In this document: piece by piece, positions 14,101-29,100 of the stretch
How the letters are laid out: each line of letters begins with the position of its first letter
Numbering within the stretch: position 1 is the first letter of the stretch
Source: Bombyx mori
Lineage: Eukaryota > Arthropoda > Insecta > Lepidoptera > Bombycidae
DNA length: 64,000 nucleotides
Direction of reading: 5' to 3'
Assembly: GCF_030269925.1 (NCBI RefSeq)
Contig: NC_085108.1
Coordinates: forward strand, 4,340,001-4,404,000
Position numbers and translations under genes: made by a program
Notes under the pieces: model-generated
The model's database searches: none
Seen by the model: the letters and a program-made list of their open reading frames with translations, nothing else
What the model was told of the DNA's origin: nothing

Positions 14101-17100
14101 TTCATCACTCGCTGGATACGTACATAAGAAGCAGCTGGATCGCATTCATGAGATTTCCTCTTTGGTTCGTTTCTGCATGAAACATTCACTAGGTCGAGTT
14201 TATTTTTAAATTAACTCAATTAGGCGATAGTTTTACGTCTTATTGTGTTCACGGTCCATCGATCAGCGGACAACACTTTCACCGGAAAATCTTTGAATAC
14301 ACGTTGTGATTTCACTTGAAGTTTCCGAGACGCAGTACGGACTACTCGGTCGCAAATGGAAAATTGCGACTGAGCTAAGGAGTGTAGTTGTCTAAATGAT
14401 TTAAAAGTGGCTCTGAGTCTATCCTGAGCTCTGATTTATGTTCCTCAAGACTAGCAGAGGCGCTTGTCACCTTGACCACGAGGCATCGGGACGTGAATGC
14501 CAATTCTCATCCTGAGACAGGATGCCAAAATACTTCCAACTATTCGCTAATTAAGGAAACTTTACTTTGAGGTTAAATCAACCAGGGCTATGGAAACCTA
14601 CCCATATCCACTCCACCTCGAAGTACGCTTTATAACGGCCATTTAAAAAAAACCGCCTTCATTCTCATTAAAGCCCTAAACATGTCATTTCGGATCCTCC
14701 GGATGCACTAACGGTGGCGGTGCTTTTAGGTACCTCAAGCAACGGTCACCGTCCTCGTCGAACCCGTCGCTTGCGACGAAGAGTTCGGCGAGTAAACTAA
14801 CCCATAGACACAGCCCACTGAGTTTCTCGCCGATTTCTCAGTGGGTCGCGTTTCCGATTCGGTGGTAGATTCTGCGAAGCACTGCTCTTGCTAGGGCCAG
14901 AGTTAGCAAAGCTATCAGCTTAGCTATGAAAAAAAAGATAATAATTCTTATTATACTAGAATACAAATTGCTCATCGTACAAGTTACTCGTCAATGTGTT
15001 CGATAATTAGGTATGTCTTTGTTTCCGCTTTGATTATTGAAACGCCTCTTGAAGATTTTAAGTAGTACTACTTTTAAGTAGAAAGAATCCAGTCTATGTT
15101 TATTAAGAAAGTAATTTTAAAGGAAAAATCTAGATCAGTAAGTAAAGGTAGAGTTAGCTCTCAAGGGTTTAATTGTTAAATACTGGCTTACTAATAAAAT
15201 ACTGGTGAAATACTTTTTATATAATAGTTGCTTCACACAGTTCAGATTTCGATTTGTACATCATCATTGGTCAGTTCGGTAATTTTAGTTTATTTTTTTG
15301 ATTTTTATAGATCTAAGTCAAAGCGAAAACTAATTAACTTAAGTAAAACTCAGAGACGAAAGAGCATTACGTGAGCCGTTTGTAAATCATTAATTTAAGC
15401 AATCTGTTTCTGTTCTATTTGTTGTCTATATCTGCCAGTAGCCGCGAGGGGATATTCTGGCGTCAACTAAACTCGGCATGAGAGTGTTTGCTAACACCTG
15501 CCATAGCAAGAGCAGTGCTTCGTTGAGTCCACCTCCCTCCTCGCGTCGTTTCCTCACTGCTGAGGGTCGTGACCATTATATGTCGACAGGATTTTGCTCC
15601 TTGTAATGTCCCATCAGCGCCTCCGATCATTGGCCGCATGAAGGGCGTCGTGGAATGGGATGGGGGATGGGGGGTTGAGTCCACCACCGGGTCGGAATCA
15701 CGACCCGCCTACAAGATCCGGTTCCGATCCTAGTGAATTGTGTCTATGGGTAAAGTGAATACGAATGTTTTTATACAAGTAGACAGTCTCTTATCAGTCA
15801 CTGGATAAATATATACCAGTCATGGGTTTTGATTTTTTTCAGAACTATGAAAGCTAATCGATTTATTTAGACATTTACTCGCTCCAGTTACTCGAGCGAG
15901 TAGCTATCACTAAACATCGATAAGTTTCGTTCTCGAGTTTATTTTAAGAGAAGGATTAAGTGACATGTCCAACACTGGACCGACTGATGCTAGGAGCGCA
16001 CCGTGATTAAACCGAAAGGATTCGAACAGACATGTCAAAAGGTGACAGTGGCTATTTGTTGTCCCATCATCTGGGTTGTAATCTTGAGGCGGCTGCGATA
16101 AGATGGATATATTCTGAAGCCATCGATAAGAGACTCTCCTACCAAGACGGAACCATTCGCTTTGGAGGCCAGGGTAGCTGATCTATTATTGTAATTGGGA
16201 TTTCGATTTAATGTCGTTTTTTCATTGTATTGATGAACATGTCATCAGATATTAGTTATAATTTTAGTTATATATGGTTTTTATTTTTGTTGTCAACGCA
16301 CTGTCGGTTGCATCTATAATTATTGAGGTGCATCTGCCATGTTTTTTATGATTGAGAGCTTACTTGTGGCCCTGAGGCCTTTCCAGTTTCACAAGGACAG
16401 GTGGGCGAGCAAGGGCTCAGCCAGAAAGGGCGGGGTTTGCTAACAGCTACCCGAGCGCTTCCAAGGGAGACCTAACAACTCAAGAGTAGCTGCTTTGCGA
16501 ATGAGTCTACTACTGGATCGCAATTGCGACCCGCTGAGAAAATCCGGCGAGAAACTCAACGGGCTGATGCTTAGGTTAGGTTGCACGTCGAACTCTTTGC
16601 CGAGTTCGACGAGTACGGTTACCGGGGTCTCTACTTCTTGTGTTAGAGCTGAAGGCGTCTAATGCAAGGGTTATTGGATCTGATGGATCCGTAAGGACGT
16701 GATCTGCCATGTACTTTGTCAATGTTTTGTATCGATGGTCACTTTGTTGGTGCAACTAAACAAAAAATAAATATCACAACTCGAATACAGCTAGTTAGCG
16801 GATTGAGCGGAATACAATTGAGACGCCTCAATTTTATTCCGCTCAATCCGCTATTGAGACGTCTCAATTGTATTCATTAATTTTTTTTTTCTTTCTTAAT
16901 GTGTGAACGAGCTCACAGCCCACCTGGTGTTAAGTGGTTACTGGAGCCCATAGACATCTACAACGTAAATGCGCCACACACCTTGAGATATAGTTCTAAG
17001 GTCTCAGTATAGTCATAACGGCTGCCCCACCCTTCAAACCGAAACGCATTACTGCTTCACGGCAGAAATAGGCAGGGCGGTGGTACCTACCCGTGCGGAC

Positions 17101-20100
17101 TCACAAGAGGTCCTACCACCAGTAATTACGCAAATTAAAATTTTGCGGGTTTGATTTTTATTGCACGATGTTATTCCTTCACCGTGGAAGTCAATCGTGA
17201 ACATTTGTGGAGTGCGTATTTCATTAGAAAAATTGGTACCCGCCAGCGAGATTCGAACACCGGTGCATCGCTCGATACAAATGCACCGGACGTCTTATCC
17301 TTTAGGCCACGACGACTTCTACTCTACGACTACGACTTCTACTCGTCTTTTCTTCTCATCATCTTCCTTCGAAATTGAACGCACCTGACATGTTACTACT
17401 TCGCCTTAATTCTTCGTAACAATATATTACGACAGACTCGGTACGCATTTTTGTACGGATCGCGAGTAGCATCACGGAAATGGTTGTTTTTTTTTTTAAT
17501 AATTTTACGTCTTGGAACAATCAGTGCGTGAAGTTGTAGCTAGGTAGTACAAGTCATTGACTGGTGAAGAAGGCGTGTTTTATTTATTTTGAATACGGGC
17601 CCCTTAAGAAGCCGCTGCAATGTTATCGGAGCATTTGAGTGGCTGTAAAGACATTGAGGACTCTACCAGCGAAGGGAGATCGATTCCAGGGCCAGGTTGA
17701 GCGTGACGTCATTTGACAGTAATCCCGGATAGTAATCTATACTAATCTATATTATAATATTATAAAGAGGAAAGATTTGTTTGTTTGTATCGAATAGGCT
17801 TCGAAACTACTGAACCGATTTGAAAAATTCTTTCACTGTTTGGAAGTTACGCTATTCCCGAGTGACAGTCCATAATCATTTTTGAAAAAAAAATATAGGG
17901 ATCCTTACTAAAACTCCAATAATGTAACCCAAGGTGTAAAAAAATTACCTTAAATATTCTTTACATCGCGTGCCCTGCGAAAACTATTCATGATAGAATA
18001 TAATAATATACTACGACTTTGTAGAACACATTATTGTTTACAAAAAGTTTCGCGACAGCATATGTCTAACTATTATAGTTAAGTCGCAATAAGTGTTCTT
18101 TTACGTCCGTCTGGTGTAGTGGTAAGTGACATGGTCACTACACTAGGGGGTCGCGGGTTCGAATCCCGACAAGGGAAGTTATTTGTATGATAAATATAAA
18201 TGTCTTTTCCAGGGTTATGGATGTATATTAAATATATGTATGTGTATAATAAAAATCTTACATTTATTTCCGTTATCTGGTACCTGTAACACAAGTTCTT
18301 TACGAACTTATCACGGGACCAGTTAACGTGGCGTGATTGTTAGTAAATATTTATTATTATTTATTATTATTATTATTATTATTTATTTGAAAAAATAAAA
18401 CAACGTCATATATCGTTGAAATTTTTGTTAAAGACCCAAGCGGAACCGGAGCGGGACGCTAGTTAAAAATAAGGCGCCATCGAGTCACGATTTGAACGTA
18501 GTATGGTAACTTAGATTACTTAGAACTAATCATCATCATCATAGTGAGTTACTCTGGCAGGGCAGTCGTGATCATGTGGAATCCTTGCTTATTAAAGCCT
18601 TGACAGCTGCTCTCCATAAATCGCGAACTGAGGCTAGGCGCACGCACGCCTTAAGTGGATTTCCTAGATATACGTGACGAAACAACATAATTAAATGCAA
18701 AAAATGCGGTAGGTTGAAAGGAAATGGTAATTTGATAGGTAAGTAATTATATTCATGAATAATAAATGCAAGACAAAACTTAAAAAACGCACACTTAAAA
18801 CACAGACGCCAAGTGGGTAATTCAAAAAAATTATAATCGTTTATTAGCAATTCGAATTTGAGGATGATTTAATTAAAAAAAAATAAAAATAAGTCGTAAC
18901 TTAAGATCAATTTATTTATTTGCAGAATTGAAATAATTCGATTTCCATTAAAGTTATAAGCGATTTTGTGAGCTATACAATGAATGTGCAATTAATTAAT
19001 TTAATTTTTTTAATTTAATTTATTAATTAAGTAATTAATGTCATTTTTTAAATTTTTTTATTGCCCTTGTAGGCAGACGAGCATACGGTCCACCCGATGG
19101 TGAGTGGTTACCGTCGCCCATGGACTTCAGCAATGCCAGGGGCAGAGCCAAGCCGCTGCCTACCATTAAGTACAAATTAATTTCAAATTACGAATAGACA
19201 GCCCTATCGCCAATATTAAAATAAGCTCACGTATATATTATTATTGTTGCGTAAAGCACGAAATAATCACGTATTCTAGATGACACGAGATGAACTGTCA
19301 TTCCGAGGCCTGCCATAAAAGTTTTCGAAAGTTTCATATAAAGCTCACGTTCGTTCAGATTCATCATCAGACATCAAACTTTCCATAACAGATAAATTTT
19401 ACTTTTCACTCGAACAACTGCCTTAATTATTGGCGTCTTAATATTTCACATTCAACGTATTTTTATTATTTTAATAAAGTATGGATAACAGTTCAGACTT
19501 GAAGCAAAACAAGGCTTACGTTTCACTACATGAGTAATAATGAAGACTAGAGGTCCCGCAGTAGTCGAAATTCGACTATAATAATTAATTGGAATTGTAA
19601 GTTTGTACACTATTATGATTGTATTTTATACTTCTATAATCACAAATTTCGCCAAGACTACACTATAAAAAATATTAACAAAGACAAACAATATTTAATC
19701 TATTCTCAATTTGACAACAGACGTCAAGAACAAAAGTTTGACAATAAATAGTATGCGTGCGTGTGTGCGTCAAATACATGGTATGTAGTGTGTGTAATTT
19801 TTTTTTTATTGATTTAATGTATTATTAATGCATATTAAAAAAAAAGTGTTCATTCGATATAATGCTGGACCATTACTTTTATTTATTTATTATTTATTGC
19901 TTAGATGGGTGGACGAGCTCACAGTCCACCTGATGTTAACTGGTTACTGGAGCCCATAGACATTTACAACGTAAATGCGCCACTCATCTTGAGATATAAG
20001 TTCTAAGGTCTCAGTATAGTTACAACGGCTGCCCCGCCCTTCAAACCGAAACGCATTACTGCTTCACGGCAGAAATAGGCAGAGCGGTGGTACCTACCCG

Positions 20101-23100
20101 CGCGGACTCACAAGAGGTCCTACCACCAGTAATATTTAAAATGCGTACACTGAACCAGCGATGTCTTATTCGCTTCGACTGTATACCAGTACCTACTGGA
20201 TCCTCCGCAGTATTTTAATAATAAATCAAAGAAGTTTATCGCGGTCCAAATATTTCATAACTTACACCTCACGCGGAGAGAGCGTCGCGCACGACACGAG
20301 CCTCTCGTTTCGTAACTGACAATGTCATGTGAATGACAAGTGGCTCGTGCCTGTCAGTTTCGGTCCGATGACTCGAATACAATTTTAAGGCTCACCATGA
20401 TTTCTTAGCGACTTTGTCAAAGGTAACCGACAATAGTACTTGCGAAATAATCTATACATATAAATAAAACTGGAGTGTATGTTTGTAATATTGAAGTAAC
20501 CGCTTTTTACTACATGCTTAAGAATATATATACGGTATATACGAAAAAATAATATTTTTACTATTTTTTTCTGTCTGTTTGTTCCGGCTGATCTGCTGGA
20601 CCGATTTTGACGAGACTTTTACTGATAGGTAGCTGATGATATAATGAGTAACTTAGGCTACTTTTTCTAGACTAGCTTCGCCCCGCGGTGTCATAGTAGT
20701 AGTAGTATATAGTACTAATAATAGTAGTAATTAATGTAATAAATAATGTCGGCGGGACTCAGCTAGCAATAATAATATTTAATGTTTCCGAAGCGAAGCG
20801 AGGGCAGGTCACTAGTCGTTCATAAGATTTCGAAATTAAGAAGAAATGCACGAGATAATTAGGAAGTGAATTGAATCATTATTTGTATTACGCGTTTAAT
20901 GTAACACGCTTTTATTAGCTAACTAAATAATTTCCACCGACTTCAAGATTGACGTGAAAATTTGCTCACAGATCTCTGAGGGTATTTTTTTATTGCCCTT
21001 GTAGGCAGACGAGCATACGGCCCACTTGATGGTGAGTGGTTACCGTCGCCCATGGACTTCAGCAATGCCAGGGGCAGAGCCAAGCCGCTGCCCACCGCTT
21101 AATACTCTCCACAAGCCTCATTTGAAGAAGGACATTTTCTACCTATTCTCGTAACCTCGAGGGGTAGTAATTCTAGATTCATCGAACTAGTAGGTGAGCT
21201 TACGGGGCTCAAACTTGACGTCGTTGCTAACACTAAGCTCTAGCAAGAGCAGTGCTTTACAGAATCTACCGCCAGATCGGAAACGAGAATCACTGAGAAG
21301 ATCCGGCGAGAAACTCAAGTAGGCTGTGTCTGTGGGTTAATTTACTCGCCGAGCCCCTCGTCGCAAGCGACGCCGACGGGTTCGACAAGAACGATGACCG
21401 GTGCTTGGCTAAAAGCACCGTTAGTGGATCGGGAGAATCCGAAATGACGTGTTTTGGACGACGTCAACTATTTACCATTCGGTCCGATGATGATACAATA
21501 ATTTTGTAATTTCGCTATCATTTTCTGAACGCTATCAACAGGATAAAAAAATATGAAAATAGTTATTAATTCGGTTTGCTTTTAAGCATGTTTTTTCAGT
21601 CATTAAACTACATTTTTGTTTTGCCAGAAAGAGAGGTGACAATTTAGAGAAGCTGCCGGTAACAGACCGGCGGAAGAAGGACCAGAGGCAGAAGTCTAAT
21701 GCTCTGGTCGGACCAGATATGCTCCACTCTCAACGCTCCACGTTCACACAGTCGAGGACAGGCAGGATGATCCAGGAGAAAGTTATTAGAGGAGGCCTCG
21801 ACCCTCAGCGTTGAGGATTATCGATGCAAGGAGAAGAAAACTACATATATTATCTATATATTAATACGTGAAGCCAAAACCTTGTACAGCTTTTTATGAA
21901 AAGTAGTGGTCCCGCAGTAGTCAAACTTAGACTATAATTAATTGAAATTATAAGTTATTATTGTTCTATTGTCAAAAGCTTATATTTCTATAGTCACAGA
22001 TTTCGCCAAGAAATATAAACAATATTAGCTTATTCTCAATTTGACTTTAAGAAATAACAAATATTTGACAATTAAAAAAGTATGTGTGTGTGTGTGTCAA
22101 ATACATGGTAGGTTTTTTTAGAAATTATGCATAAAAATACATTAAATCAATAAGAAAACTCTATATACTCTTTCGTTTATTGTTAAAGTCTGTGGTCTAA
22201 TTGAGAACACATTAGTATTGTTTGTCCATAATATTATTTGTCTATAGTGTATCCTTATCGAAATTTGTGATTTATAGATGTATAGGTTTTGACTATAGAA
22301 CCTTAATAATGTTCAAATTTATAATTTAAACTAAATATGGTCGAATTTTGACCACTGGACGACCACTAGTTTTAATTGTTACTTGTGTAATCTGCTAGCT
22401 GTACAATGTAGGGACAGGGATAGCGTTATCCGTGAGGCGCCAGTATCGCAAATTGTGTATCCTGTTCTCTAACTTTAAATATATTAAATTTTCGCTGCTC
22501 CCTCTATGTAGTGTTTTTAAGACTGATTGTTATTAGAATAATATGATATTTCGTAATAATCTCAGTGCAACGTAGCTGGAGTTCAAACAAAAGATATATA
22601 GTACGGTCTACTTCATACATTTGGCATGAAACGTCCAAAACTATTTGACGATTATCACGTACACGCATTTAGTTACAAGAATCGTTAGTCACACAACGAA
22701 ATAGCTATCTGCCTGTCGAATAGCAACCGCTGGTAATTATTATATCACTTTAAAAACAACTAGACGATGAAAGAGCTTTGCATATTTTTAATAACGCCAT
22801 CTTGTTGTGTCTCTGTAAAGCGGCTAGTTGCCCTCAATTAAGAAAAATAGTTTTATTATTCGCCAATAGATGTCGGGAAGAGTTGATTATTGAAAACACA
22901 AATAAAACAACATTATCTGAAAATAAATCGTAGCTAGATCGATTTATCGCCCCCGAAATGCCCTGTATACTAAATTTTATGAAAATCGTTGGAGCCATTT
23001 CCGAGATTCAGATTATATATATATATTAATATACAAGAATTGCTCGTTTAAAGGTATAAGATATTTTTGTGCAAGTTAAATCTTTCTTAAATACTACAAC

Positions 23101-26100
23101 ACAGCAAAAGAACGCCGATGCTTTAATAACAGAATAATATATTGACAAACGTCAAACATCAAATTAGTGGTATTTGATTATTGACAAACGTCAAACATCA
23201 GATTAGTGGGATTTGATTATTTGATTATTGACAAACATCAAACATCAAATTGGTGGGATGGGCAATCGAAACATCAAAGCGAAGTGTAATGCAAATTTAA
23301 AATTAACCTACTTATCTAAGATTATTTCTCTAATAAAATTGCGTGTTTAGATTAATATATCAATAGCATCTACAGAGGCGTTCATTGTAATATCAATTTT
23401 TGAGAAGAGCATTTCGAATTGATAAAAGTAGACTTTATCTAATATAACAATATGAAATTGATATACACGTTATATTTACCCCGGAGAAAGTTCAGTGACC
23501 TGAAATTTACTCAACCCAATATCCAAATCTACTGAATGGTAATCCATAATGATGAACAGGTATTGGTCTTGAATCAGAATCAATGGAACAGACTTTAGCA
23601 CTCATGAACTCACTACTTGGGTGGTTGTAAAAATTATAATTATTCATTGTATTTTTATTCAATTACTAGCTGTGACCCTCCGCTTCGCATTTAAAATTAG
23701 CATTATTATTTCTCACCTCCACAAAGATTCTCATCATTAACGCCCCCGCAACTGGTGTAGGGAGTCCAACACTCATATAAATATTAGCCTATCCATTAAG
23801 TACATGCATTTTCTACATGGATACCAAGTTCCAAGTCAATCTGATGCATGGTTCAGTAGTTATAACGGAACATCCGTAAAAACCACTGTAGATTTATATA
23901 TTAGTATAGATTCTTACTTTTCTATATCGATATTGTCAACTTTTGCACTGTCGATTGCACCTATAATTTAGGTGACATCTGTCATGGCACTTATTGTCAA
24001 TCTGTCAATGTTTTGTATTGATGATCACTTTGTTGGTGCAACTAAACGAATAAATATTTTAATAAAACTCTTGCAACTCTACCGATGTTCGAATCCCGCA
24101 GACAGGCGCCAATTGTTCTAAATACTTTCGAGTAGTTAACACATATTTACTACGGTGGTAGGACCTCTTGTGAGTCCGCGCGGGTAGGTACCACCGCCCT
24201 GCCTATTTCTGCCGTGAAGCAGTAATGCGTTTCGGTTTGAAGGGTGGGGCAGCCGTTGTAACTATACTTGAGACCTTAGAACTTATATCTCAAGGTGGGT
24301 GGTGCATTTACGTCGTAGATGTCTATGGGCTCCAGTAACCACTTAACACCAGGTGGGCTGTGAGCTCGTCCACCCATCTAGCAATAAAAAAATAAAATCG
24401 CGAATCTATTTAGAACATAATTAATTTTATTTAGAACGCGTGTTGAAGAAATTATTTAGCATAATCATTTTTAGTTAGAACACCTTTCCGGTTTTATCAA
24501 AACGGAATTATTAAATGCGGACGATACAAAAAATTACCGGCGGTAGATTCAGCGAAGCTCTTGCTAGGGCTAGTGTTAGAAAGTCCCAGGTTAAGCTTCG
24601 TGGGGTCAGCTATCAAACCGGGCGTACTTAGAAAAGCCCCTAAGGCTACGGCAATGCTCACGGACAAAAAACTGACATTTAAACTTTCAAAGCGTAGTTT
24701 GAGAACGTCTTGGGGTTACTCGGGTTTAGAAATTATATGTAGTAAAATAGTGAAGATTTTCTTATGAATGTTAATAAATAATTAAATTCTATTTTATATC
24801 TGGCATTATATTGAAGCGCTTATTCTTTTTTATCTTCATCGTCCAATTTCTATGAGAAAAAAAATGTATTTTTATGCATTCACACTGTGACATCACTGTG
24901 GCAAAATTTAGGTCAGCGTGTTATTAATTTTTTTCAATTTTAAATTGAACTTTGATGGAATGTTAACATTTGCGCTTTAATAGCAACATCGAATCATTTG
25001 AACATTTACGACCTGCGTTTTGGTCTTTAATCTATCTATCTATATATATAAAAATGAATTGCTGTTCGTTAGTCTCGCTAAAACTCGAGAACGGCTGGAC
25101 CGATCTGGTTTAAAGAGTAGGTTTAAAAAGGTAGATAAATATGAAAATACTCGGAATTAAAAAAAAAAAAAACAATTTTGTTTTTCCTTTAATGTGTCCC
25201 CCGTCGGACGGATTCCTTTTGTTTGTTTTAAGTTTATTATTTATCGATTGAGGCACTACGAAGTCTGCCCGGTCAGCTAGTAATTAATATATATTGGATG
25301 CAATGGTAAAAGACCACGAAGATTTGTCAGTCTATTTAGCTAATGAATTACACCTCTGTAAATGCTATTTGATTTAATTGATTTTTGTTTAATGGTTTCA
25401 TTATTATTGTGGAGAGATAAATAGACTCACTGGCGTTGTGCACGACCGGTGCTGTTTCCGTGGGTCGTTCGGTTGTGTCTCGATCGACGCAGCACGCCCA
25501 GATCATCCCGCCGGAGCACAGGTCCAGCGGCTTCCCGCCTCCGAGCACGCAGGATATGCTCAGCCCGCACGGGTATCTCGCGCCGCGATGCTTGCAGGTT
25601 TGCGGGATCACTGAAATTAAACGCATACGACAAAATTTATTACGAGTCTTTTTTATTTATTAACTAGCGTCCCGCCCTCGTTTCGCTTCGGAAATTGTAA
25701 TTTATTATTGATTTCTCCACTATTTAATGGATGTTATTATGCATATAAACCTACCTCTTCAATCACTCTATCTATTAAAAAAAACCGCATCAAAATCCGT
25801 TGCGTAGTTTTAAGGATTTAAGCATACATAGGGACAGACAGATATAGGGACAGAGAAAGCGACTTTGTTTTATACTATGTAGTGATTGGACGGGATTACA
25901 TGGGGAATGAGATGGCCTTCACAACGTGAACATCTCTTTTTGCGAATTTGTTATGTTTTTACACGACGCTCTAGTCCTTCAATTTGAAAGTCATTCAAGA
26001 GTATACCCTACATACGTATGTTATTAGAGAAATTTGTACCTACCTAACTGCGGGATTCAAACAACACCACAGTCGCATCGATGCGAGAACCACGTCCTTA

Positions 26101-29100
26101 CGGATCAATCAGATCCAATAACCCTTGCGTTAGACCCTTAGTAATTTTTTTTATTGCCTTTGTCGGCATACGAGCATACGGCCCACCAGATGGTGAGTAG
26201 TTACCGTCGCCCATGGACTTCAGCAATGCCAGGAGTAGAGCCAAGCCACTGCCTACCGATTAATATTCTCCACAAGCCTCGTTTGAAGAAGGACATGTCA
26301 TAGCGCTCGGGAAACACCGTGGAGGGGAGCTCATTCCATAGCCGGATGGTACGTAGCAAGAAAAACCTCTAGAATCGCACTGTGGATGACCGCAGTGGCT
26401 CCAGGTAGTACGGATGAACTCTACTCCGGTGGCGGGCGGTACGATAGTAAAAACGAGATGACGGTATCATCTCGAACAATTCGTCAGAGCACTCTCCAAA
26501 ACCCTTAGTATACGAGATGTCCTACCACCAGTAAAATTTACAAACTTATAGTATCATTCATGTTTGTTCCAGCCTTACATGAACTGTTTCAACGGTAGAA
26601 AGAAGCTAAATATCACAACAACCAACTAATTATTCAACAAATACACAATTAGAAAACCCGTACCGTTTCCAACAACACGAATTACCATATAAATTAAATT
26701 CGAAAGACGGTTATTATCGATTCTCACGTAACACATAATAGCACATCACATAATAATCGATAGAGCGCGCGAAATCGAGAATGATTTGTTGAATAATGTT
26801 TCGGTTAATGACTGTACATCAATTTCACTACAACGCTCATATCGGTTTTACTCTCGACGACTTAATAGGGTTGCTATTAAGTTTCCGTACCCAAATCTTA
26901 ATGTCGAAAGGAAAACGAATCAAAGATAATATAAATAAATTATGTTTCTTTTTGAAAATATAGCCAACCCTGTTGTCTATACTAATATTATAAAGAGGAA
27001 AGATTTGTTTGTTTGTTTGTATCGAATAGGCTTCAAAATTACTGAACCGATTTGAAATATTCTTTCACTGTTTGGAAGCTACACTATTCCGGAGTGACAC
27101 AGGCTACAATCTTTTTTGAAAAAAATTTAGGGATCCTTACTAAAACTCCAATAATGTAACCCAAGGTGTAAAAAAATTACCTACAATATTCTTTACTATT
27201 GATGACAGAATAAAATAATAATACGGCTTTGTAGAACACTTTATTATTTACAAAAAGTGTCGCGACAGCATATATCTAACTATTAAAGTTATGCCACAAT
27301 AAGAGTTCTTTTATTCAAAAAATAAAACAAAGTCAAATATCGTTGAAATTTTTGTTAAAGACCCGAGCGGAGCCGAAGCGAGCCGCTAGTGAGATAAAGA
27401 GGTATCAAAAGTACGGATGAACGAAAGGGATAGCTTTAGTTTTACAATCGCTTACAAGGATGTCCGTAAAATGTAAATTGCCACATAAATAGATAAATAT
27501 GTAAAGACAAAACTGTTCAGTATTGTGTTTGAAGTGAAAACTTCTTTAGAATCGTTGTGATTTCAAACCGGATGCAACGGAAAAAACGACAGGTAAGAGA
27601 CACAAACAGAGGATGAAGCCAGCAAAGAATGAGACAGAAATATACATACTATTTAATACAGCGCCATCTGTGAGATTTTTTAATACTAACGTGTGTATGA
27701 AAGCTCTTGTAGTGAATTTTAATTTAGGATTATACGTGAAATTAAAATATCAATTCACAGAGGGCGCTACCTTACAATTATTTACTAATGACAAAATTTT
27801 ACATATACCTAAGACGTTTAAGATAATTGTATTTTAATTTTGGAAGGTTTCACTTCTACTACGTGTGAATTGCACACATTTTGTTTTTTTTTTTGTTTGT
27901 TATTCTAAAGATTGTTGTTTTTTCACCAAAGCGCCTTAGTTTAATTGGATATTAATACTCGTAGGTAGATCTAATAAGTTTTAGTTAGATCAAAAAAAAC
28001 ATTATTGAAAAATGTATTTTTGACAACCATTACGAGAATAAATGGAGATAATAAAACAGAAGAGAAAAGGTGAAATATATAATTTTTTAAAATGATGTTT
28101 AGCCGGATTCCGTTCACACATTCATTTACTTCATAATACTGTGACTTATTATAAAATGATTAATTTTAATTGGTATTGGTTGTTCAGTGGTAATATAAGG
28201 CATAATTTGAATAAGAAACAACCCTATTTTATTAAATAACTCGTGATTTACGGCAGCGATTCCCAACCTTTTTTACTCTACTTAGCTACTTAGCCCTAGC
28301 AAAAGCATTGCTTTACAGAATCAAACATTGTATGGGAATCGTGACCTACTGAAAAGATCCGGCGAGAAACCTAGTGGGTAATAAATATTCAGCGACGCAT
28401 TTTTTATATTATGATCTCATTGATCTTAATTTATTTAGTTATGTTACTATAATAATCATCATCATTATCCTGCTCTTCTCCCAGTCACCTGGGTTCAGCG
28501 CAACATGTTTTCTCCTTCCATACTCTTCTATCATATACCATTTCTTCGCTCACTCCCCTCTTACACATATCGTCTTTCACGCAATCCATCCATTTCTTCT
28601 TAGGTCTACCTCTTTCTCTATATCCTTCCACATTCATAGTTAACACTCTCTTACCAACATCATTTTCATTTCGTCTCATCACATGTCCATACCATCTCAA
28701 ACGCGCACTTCTCAGCTTCTCTGTCAAAGGTGCCACTTTCAGACTTGCTCTAATATATTAATTCGTATTCTATCCATTCTCGTTACTCCACACATCCATC
28801 GTAACATTCGCATCTCTGCTGAATGCAATCGCCTATAATAAAATTCCTATTAAATAATATTATCTTCATTTAATGTGTGCCACACTTTCTATTAAGTGAT
28901 ATAATATATATAAAATATTTATTTTTTTATTTTTCTAATACGACTGCTCATCGCCTAACGCACTGCATTCTTTACAAATTAGCGACTACTTTATTCAGAT
29001 GCAGAATCATTGATAGTTACAATAAAATAAATAAGGTACATTCATTAAATTATACATCACTAATCTGTTATAAGTAGTAGTATAGTTAGTATATTAACTC

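Noticed and set aside
18100..18180. Candidate tRNA gene
   Set aside because: A and B boxes are present, but the same unit with a long tail recurs at 39828, and the cloverleaf ends do not close cleanly; it is a tRNA-derived SINE.
25427..25667. Arg/Pro-rich frames overlapping protease exon 2
   Set aside because: They are alternative readings of the GC-rich CLIP-like exon, whose own frame has exact splice phases and six conserved cysteines.
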